Positions 7,427-11,111 of a stretch of 11,111 nt of DNA are shown here, one piece after another (the first letter of the stretch is position 1; the number at the start of each line of letters is the position of its first letter). Under the pieces are notes generated by a model. It searched no databases. It worked only from the letters and a program-made list of their open reading frames with translations, and was not told the origin of the DNA. A program made the position numbers and the translations under genes. The DNA is from CAJMNU01 sp905214855 (GTDB lineage Bacteria > Bacillota > Clostridia > Lachnospirales > Lachnospiraceae): contig CALADM010000008.1 in NCBI GenBank assembly GCA_937890595.1, forward strand, positions 1 through 11,111, given 5' to 3'.

Positions 7427-8752
7427 GGCATCCTCTCCCTGAAATCCTCGGATTTCTACTCGCTTACACTCCTCTACTTCCAATGCTTTTCCAAAACATC
7501 CGTCCTGATTGTCTAGGAAAGCAACCTGACAGTCTTCCAGAAGTACACCATCCACATGGCGCAATAAAATCCCTGCTGTCTTTCTTTCCTCAATCCCTTT
7601 CTGAAATCCTGGTCTTAGGTCATATCTTCCCTTTGACCATTTAGACTTCGTGGAAACAGATACCTGTACATTTCTAAATTGTACCTGTTTGATCTTATCT
7701 TTGTCTCCTCCGGAAAGGAAAATACCATTTTCAGAATCACATGTGATATTCTGGAAACGGATATTGCGAATACTACCAGACTCCGTATGTTCCTCACGGT
7801 TATGAGTAGAGATCGTGATCGGCTCTGCAGTCCCCCACCAGCAGTCTGCAAAACGTCTTGTTTCTATTATAATGTTAGAAAAAGAAACATTCTCCACATT
7901 CCCGCCATCCCTGATCTGAATCGAGATACCACGATTGGAAGAAGAGATCACACAATTATCTACAATAACATTTTTAAAATCCCCTGTCCCCTCTGTACCG
8001 ATTTTCAATGCTGCTGATGTAGAAATCAGCGTACAATCCGCTATCACAATATTTTTAGTCGGACCATACTCCATATTCCCAGAAGAACTCTTTAAGCAAA
8101 TTGCATCGTCCGCACAAGTGATATGGCAGCCAATGATCCTTACATTGGAAGAGTGATCCGGATCAATCCCATCTGAATTTGCCACATCCAAAGGATTCAG
8201 GATACGGATATGTGATATCAGAACATCATCACATCCAGCGGGATGAAGAGTCCAAAATGGTGCGTTTTGTAATGTTACATCAGAAAATGTAATGTGGTCA
8301 CAATTTTCTACATAGATCATCGTTGGGCGTGGATAAAAATCTCCTGTCACATAATATGGACTGACCCGTTTTACAAATGCATAACAATTTCCATCTATCG
8401 TTCCTGATCCTGTGACAGCAATCCTATCTGCATCCTTTGCATACAAAAATGCATAAGATGGCTTTAAAGTAACTGGAGTTCCAATCCGATCTACCCCCTC
8501 ATCCTTTTGACCATCATTTGGATGTACATAGGTTTGAAGATCTGAAGATGCCTTCAATACAGATCCTCTCTCCAGATGAAGTTCCACATTTTCCTTTAAG
8601 ACCAAAGAGCTGGAATAATATTGTCTGCCACTCTCCAATACAACTCTTCCGCCTCCGTTCTTCCAACAGGCATCAATTGCCTTCTGAATTGCGCAGGCAT
8701 CGTTAGTCATTCCATCTGCCTTTGCCCCATAATCTGCCACATAAAAATCCAT
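7412..8752 (-). CDS. Glycoside hydrolase family 28 (polygalacturonase-like), cytoplasmic
   Basis: A 446-residue right-handed beta-helix enzyme of the pectin-degrading GH28 family. The N-terminus (VADYGAKADGMTNDACAIQKAI) is the usual pectate-lyase-superfamily opening, and the central block holds ANSDGID (Asp194) and ADDAICLKS (Asp215/Asp216), the family's catalytic aspartates. The usual Gly-His-Gly motif is replaced by IGTEGTG (251-257), and RIK by QIRDGG (279-284), as in divergent bacterial members. No signal peptide is present, so it should act inside the cell on imported oligogalacturonides or related pectin fragments; whether it is exo-galacturonidase or rhamnogalacturonan-type cannot be told. 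An ATG 18 codons upstream (8806) is also in frame, but GGGAG sits 6 nt before the ATG at 8752, and the conserved fold starts right there. Its end overlaps the RelA/SpoT-type gene tail to tail by 15 bp. KDG kinase lies 190 bp upstream on the same strand. Confidence 0.9.
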   Translation of the reverse strand: MDFYVADYGAKADGMTNDACAIQKAIDACWKNGGGRVVLESGRQYYSSSLVLKENVELHLERGSVLKASSDLQTYVHPNDGQKDEGVDRIGTPVTLKPSYAFLYAKDADRIAVTGSGTIDGNCYAFVKRVSPYYVTGDFYPRPTMIYVENCDHITFSDVTLQNAPFWTLHPAGCDDVLISHIRILNPLDVANSDGIDPDHSSNVRIIGCHITCADDAICLKSSSGNMEYGPTKNIVIADCTLISTSAALKIGTEGTGDFKNVIVDNCVISSSNRGISIQIRDGGNVENVSFSNIIIETRRFADCWWGTAEPITISTHNREEHTESGSIRNIRFQNITCDSENGIFLSGGDKDKIKQVQFRNVQVSVSTKSKWSKGRYDLRPGFQKGIEERKTAGILLRHVDGVLLEDCQVAFLDNQDGCFGKALEVEECKRVEIRGFQGEDALSFR

Positions 8753-8758
8753 CGTTAT

Positions 8759-8769
8759 CTCCCTTCCTT
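8759..8769 (-). promoter_or_regulatory. Ribosome binding site that decides the GH28 start
   Basis: The minus strand reads AAGGAAGGGAG ending 6 nt before the ATG at 8752. It lies inside the longer 464-codon frame beginning at 8806, which therefore is probably not the true start; the predicted transcript start near 8820 would leave only about 14 nt before that upstream ATG. Confidence 0.65.
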
Positions 8770-8826
8770 TTTGAATGTTCACAGGAGACCCTAACAGGTA
8801 TCCCATATCAAAGTATGTATATCCCC

Positions 8827-8855
8827 ATTATACGGATCCATTTGGTCATTTTCTA
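8827..8855 (-). promoter_or_regulatory. Promoter of the GH28 gene
   Basis: On the minus strand: -35 TAGAAA (8850-8855), a 17-nt spacer and a perfect TATAAT (8827-8832). It lies in the 190-bp gap after kdgK, so GH28 can be expressed apart from kdgK; read-through from kdgK remains possible because no terminator is visible between them. Confidence 0.55.
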
Positions 8856-8942
8856 GTATGTTTTTTGCCTATTTATTACAAAAACCTCCTATATTTTGCC
8901 ATTTTATTAGATCTTCTATTTCCAAACAATATATCTATGAGA

Positions 8943-9962
8943 TCATCTTTGCAAATTTTTGCTTCCTGATTTCACCACACGCATTACCTCAGATTCACTC
9001 ACCAAATTAAAATCATGTTGTATCATCAATTTCAACACACTTGCCGCAATGGAAAAATCAATCAGATCCTGTGGTGTAAAATCATGGAGCAATGCATGTA
9101 AAAGTCCTGCTGCAAAAGCATCTCCTGCTCCAACAGCTTCCAAACTGTGAACTGTGTGAACCGGACTTTCATAGAATATACCATTTTTCAGATAAATTCC
9201 CATCCATTCTCCATCCTCAGCTGTACGGATATTACGCAGCACACTGGCAACTGCCTTACAGTTTGGATACTGCCGGATGATCTCCTGCATTCCGGCTTTA
9301 TAACTGTCAATCTGGTCAATTCCCCTTGATATGTCTCCATCGTATGCACGAATCCCTAAACTGGACTCAAAATCTTCATCATTGGCAATACACAGATCCA
9401 CAAATGGCATAAGTTCACGCATAACAGACTGTGCTTTTGCAGCATCCCACATCTTTGCTCTGTAATTCAGATCACAGACCACCCGGATACCTGCCTTATG
9501 ACAGTACTTTAAAGCACATCTCACAGCCAATTCTACTGTATCACTGATCGCTGGTGTCACTCCAGAAAAATAAAATACATCCACATCTTTTAAAATTTCC
9601 TGCCAATCAAATTCTTTAGGATCTGCCAAAGAAAAGGCACTATATTCCCTGTCATACACTACATTGGTCGGGCGGATATTACTCCCCTTTTCAAAATAAT
9701 AAATCCCCAATCTCTTACCACCACGCAATACATGGGAGGTATCCACACCATAGCGTCTAAGCTCATTTAATGCAGCCAGTCCCACTGGATTATCTGGCAA
9801 TTTTGTCAAAAAATCTACCTGATCTTCGTACATTGCCAAAGATACCGCAACATTTGCCTCTGCACCACCATAACTCGCCTCAAATGCGTCTGACTGTACA
9901 ATCCTCAAATTTTCTGGTGTTTTCAACCTAAGCATAATCTCTCCAAATGTCAATACTTTCAT
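8943..9962 (-). CDS. kdgK: 2-keto-3-deoxygluconate kinase (PfkB family)
   Basis: Phosphorylates 2-keto-3-deoxygluconate (KDG) with ATP to KDG-6-phosphate, which an aldolase then splits into pyruvate and glyceraldehyde-3-phosphate: the shared end of galacturonate, glucuronate and pectin breakdown in the cytoplasm. The 339-residue length fits the family. It shows the N-terminal FGEIMLRL, the substrate-site block YGGAEANVAVSLA (31-43), YGVDTSHVLRGG, GIYYFEKGSNIRPTNVVYDR (86-105), VCDLNYRAKMW, and the PfkB signature VGAGDAFAAGLL (277-288) with catalytic Asp281; the late KLMIQHDFNLVSE also fits KdgK. AGAGGGG ends 5 nt before the ATG. It lies 69 bp after the metallophosphoesterase gene and 190 bp before GH28, and a perfect inverted repeat sits just upstream, suggesting sugar-responsive control. 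Other PfkB sugar kinases are possible, but the KDG-type motifs make this call strong. No aldolase or uronate isomerase gene is in the window. Confidence 0.92.
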   Translation of the reverse strand: MKVLTFGEIMLRLKTPENLRIVQSDAFEASYGGAEANVAVSLAMYEDQVDFLTKLPDNPVGLAALNELRRYGVDTSHVLRGGKRLGIYYFEKGSNIRPTNVVYDREYSAFSLADPKEFDWQEILKDVDVFYFSGVTPAISDTVELAVRCALKYCHKAGIRVVCDLNYRAKMWDAAKAQSVMRELMPFVDLCIANDEDFESSLGIRAYDGDISRGIDQIDSYKAGMQEIIRQYPNCKAVASVLRNIRTAEDGEWMGIYLKNGIFYESPVHTVHSLEAVGAGDAFAAGLLHALLHDFTPQDLIDFSIAASVLKLMIQHDFNLVSESEVMRVVKSGSKNLQR

Positions 9963-10002
9963 ATTTTCCCCTCTTTTACTATTCTTTTATCGTACTACAT
10001 AA

Positions 10003-10025
10003 ACATTATTGGATAGCAATAATGT
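10003..10025. promoter_or_regulatory. Perfect 23-bp inverted repeat upstream of kdgK, probable operator
   Basis: ACATTATTG (10003-10011), spacer GATAG, CAATAATGT (10017-10025): nine perfectly paired bases on each side. It lies 40 bp before the kdgK start and 7 bp after the stop of the metallophosphoesterase gene. The size and symmetry fit a dimeric repressor site, for example of the GntR or LacI type that commonly controls uronate genes. It could instead form an AT-rich hairpin at the end of the phosphoesterase transcript, but no T run follows on the minus strand. No regulator gene is in the window, and no convincing kdgK promoter hexamers were found around it. Confidence 0.55.
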
Positions 10026-10031
10026 ATCTCG

Positions 10032-10814
10032 TCAACAAATCCTTTGGATATCTTTATATAAAATCTGATGGCGATCATCTAGCATTTCATTGCAATGATA
10101 ATGTCCACAAAACCACTTTTTATAACTAAGCCCTCTATCCTCTAATTTCTGCAAGAAATCAGTAAGGATATCTGACTGAAACCTACCTGCTGAAAAATAT
10201 TCCTGTGCATTGGTAGGAAGGCAATGTGTGATGACATAGTCCACTTTCCATTGATGCTGTTCCAGATTCTTGATTGCCTTCTCCATGGTTTCTTGGTCTG
10301 GCAACTCTTCTTTCCACCATGTCATATGGTCAATCCTCCACATATTCTTCCCTTTCATGATCTTAGCCATGATCTGAGCCTTCAAATACTCTGGCTCTTG
10401 TCTGCCATCCAATATCCCATCTGTTATGTCATGGCTTCTCGCTCCCCCAAATGTAAAAAACATTTTCCCCTCTATCACATATACTTCCCCACGCATCAAA
10501 TGCAAAATATGGGGACGTATCTGCTGTACCTTTCCCTGCCCCCATTCCTTATATGGAAACTTCTCATAATCTCCTAACAGATCATAATTTTCATGATTTC
10601 CATCCACCCATAAAAGAGTAAATGGCAGTTCTTCTTCTAAACGGTCCAATTCTTTTTCTTCTTTGACAGAGCCACTCCATACGCCTCCAAAATCTCCACA
10701 GACTATGACATAATTCTGGTCTTCTCTCTCCATGTACTTTCCTTCTGGAAAAGCATTCCTGCCAAATCTTTCATAGATGTCTCCATGTGTATCTCCTGTG
10801 ATATAAATTCCCAT
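10032..10814 (-). CDS. Calcineurin-like metallophosphoesterase
   Basis: A 260-residue cytoplasmic phosphoesterase with a two-metal active site. All family motifs are present in order: GDTHGD (7-12; Asp8, His10), CGDFGG with Asp41, DGNHENY (71-77; Asn73, His74), ITHCLP with His197, and FCGHYH (236-240; His238, His240). The substrate is unknown; the family spans protein phosphatases, nucleotide and RNA-end hydrolases and cyclic-nucleotide phosphodiesterases. There is no signal peptide or extra domain. AAGGAG lies 4 nt before the ATG, a slightly short spacing, and the motif-bearing strand begins at residue 2, so the start is firm. It has its own promoter; kdgK follows 69 bp downstream and could be co-transcribed, but the inverted repeat between them suggests separate control, and no functional link to pectin use is known to me. 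Confidence 0.9.
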   Translation of the reverse strand: MGIYITGDTHGDIYERFGRNAFPEGKYMEREDQNYVIVCGDFGGVWSGSVKEEKELDRLEEELPFTLLWVDGNHENYDLLGDYEKFPYKEWGQGKVQQIRPHILHLMRGEVYVIEGKMFFTFGGARSHDITDGILDGRQEPEYLKAQIMAKIMKGKNMWRIDHMTWWKEELPDQETMEKAIKNLEQHQWKVDYVITHCLPTNAQEYFSAGRFQSDILTDFLQKLEDRGLSYKKWFCGHYHCNEMLDDRHQILYKDIQRIC

Positions 10815-10855
10815 AATTCTCCTTTACATTTCATCCCACATTTTTACATATTTTT

Positions 10856-10884
10856 ATTATAGTTTCACTCTTATCTTTTGTCTA
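10856..10884 (-). promoter_or_regulatory. Promoter of the metallophosphoesterase gene
   Basis: On the minus strand: -35 TAGACA (10879-10884, 5/6), exactly 17 nt of spacer, then a perfect TATAAT (10856-10861). The predicted start near 10849 gives a leader of about 35 nt. The strongest promoter match in the window. Confidence 0.75.
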
Positions 10885-10938
10885 CTTATTCCACCAAAAG
10901 ACTATGCATCCCTCACACATCAGCCTTTCCAGATAATT

Positions 10939-10978
10939 AAAAAAAGAGATCTTCTATACCAAATGTATAAAAGATCCC
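10939..10978 (-). terminator. Intrinsic terminator at the end of a minus-strand transcript from the right edge
   Basis: On the minus strand a 14-position stem (10965-10978 with 10946-10959; 12 pairs, two mismatches) with a 5-nt loop is followed by seven T (10939-10945). It lies upstream of the metallophosphoesterase promoter and so ends a transcript that enters from, or begins near, the right edge of the window. Confidence 0.75.
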
Positions 10979-11088
10979 TTACATGAACGACATCGTATAT
11001 AAACTCAATACTTGAGGCTTACGTTTTACCGAAATTAGTCCTCAACTTTAACGATCTCTCTCTTGTTGTAAGTGATACAAACTTAATA
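10939..11088 (-). ncRNA. Candidate small RNA or attenuator leader (~150 nt)
   Basis: All three minus-strand frames meet stops between 11111 and 10979, so no long gene enters here. Instead there is a perfect TATAAT on the minus strand at 11095-11100 (any -35 would be just outside the window), about 110 nt of structured sequence, and the intrinsic terminator at 10939-10978. Possible competing pairings: TTGAGG (from 11040-11045) with CCTCAA (from 11012-11017), or CTCAA of the latter with TTGAG (from 11004-11008); and AGAGATC (from 11053-11059) with GATCTCT of the terminator's 3' arm (from 10945-10951). It does not match any RNA class I can recognise. It could also simply be the 3' untranslated end of a gene lying beyond the window. 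Confidence 0.35.
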
Positions 11089-11111
11089 TAACTCATTATA
11101 TCTTGTTATGT

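Noticed and set aside
8753..8806. 18-codon N-terminal extension of GH28 (start at 8806)
   Set aside because: A better-spaced ribosome binding site serves the ATG at 8752, where the conserved fold begins, and the extension contains that site.
8882..8908. AGGAGG in the kdgK-GH28 gap on the minus strand, inside an 8-codon frame starting ATGGCA
   Set aside because: The orphan Shine-Dalgarno-like run is followed only by TTG-TAA and lies upstream of the predicted GH28 transcript start, so no product is supported.
10026..10036. TTGACG on the minus strand as a -35 box for kdgK
   Set aside because: No acceptable -10 hexamer lies 16-18 nt downstream; the position falls in the inverted repeat and reads CCAATA-like sequence.
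11019..11096. 25-codon minus-strand ORF (MSYIKFVSL... ending GKT) as a leader peptide before the terminator
   Set aside because: Its ATG overlaps the TATAAT box, no ribosome binding site is visible, and it lacks a run of regulatory codons. Kept only as an alternative reading of the RNA candidate.

Overview
The window looks like chromosome of a low-GC, anaerobic Gram-positive bacterium, most likely a gut member of the Clostridia/Lachnospiraceae. The grounds are an AT-rich sequence with AGGAGG-type ribosome binding sites and TATAAT promoters, a single-chain pyruvate:ferredoxin oxidoreductase, a VanW/G5 cell-envelope protein, and a pectin-sugar pair (intracellular GH28 plus KDG kinase). The genus cannot be fixed from sequence reading alone.

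Layout, left to right. (1) 1-2460, minus: first 820 residues of pyruvate:ferredoxin oxidoreductase, cut by the left edge, with its own extended -10 promoter. (2) 2585-4528, minus: membrane-anchored VanW/G5 protein with its own promoter and a hairpin in its leader. (3) 4529-4819: divergent promoter region. (4) 4820-5692, plus: PHP-domain phosphoesterase. (5) 5780-6040, plus: small, very acidic unknown protein, followed by a strong intrinsic terminator. (6) 6179-7426, plus: RelA/SpoT-type alarmone synthetase domain fused to a long helical C-terminus that carries an R-N-x3-H motif suggestive of a HEPN fold. (7) 7412-8752, minus: signal-less GH28 hydrolase, overlapping gene 6 tail to tail by 15 bp, with its own promoter. 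(8) 8943-9962, minus: 2-keto-3-deoxygluconate kinase. (9) A perfect 9+5+9 inverted repeat between genes 8 and 10. (10) 10032-10814, minus: calcineurin-like metallophosphoesterase with a clear promoter. (11) 10939-11111: no protein gene; a minus-strand -10 box, structured sequence and an intrinsic terminator suggest a short RNA of about 150 nt or an attenuator.

How it fits together. GH28 and KdgK plausibly act in intracellular breakdown of pectin fragments: galacturonate-derived KDG is phosphorylated and later split to pyruvate, the substrate of PFOR. PFOR is however a separate transcription unit and is housekeeping. The remaining genes look like independent single-gene units. No insertion sequence, CRISPR array, tRNA or rRNA was seen, and no gene-free stretch exceeds 300 bp (the largest are 10815-11111 and 4529-4819). 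The best candidate for something poorly described is the synthetase/HEPN-like fusion; the second is the RNA-like element at the right edge.
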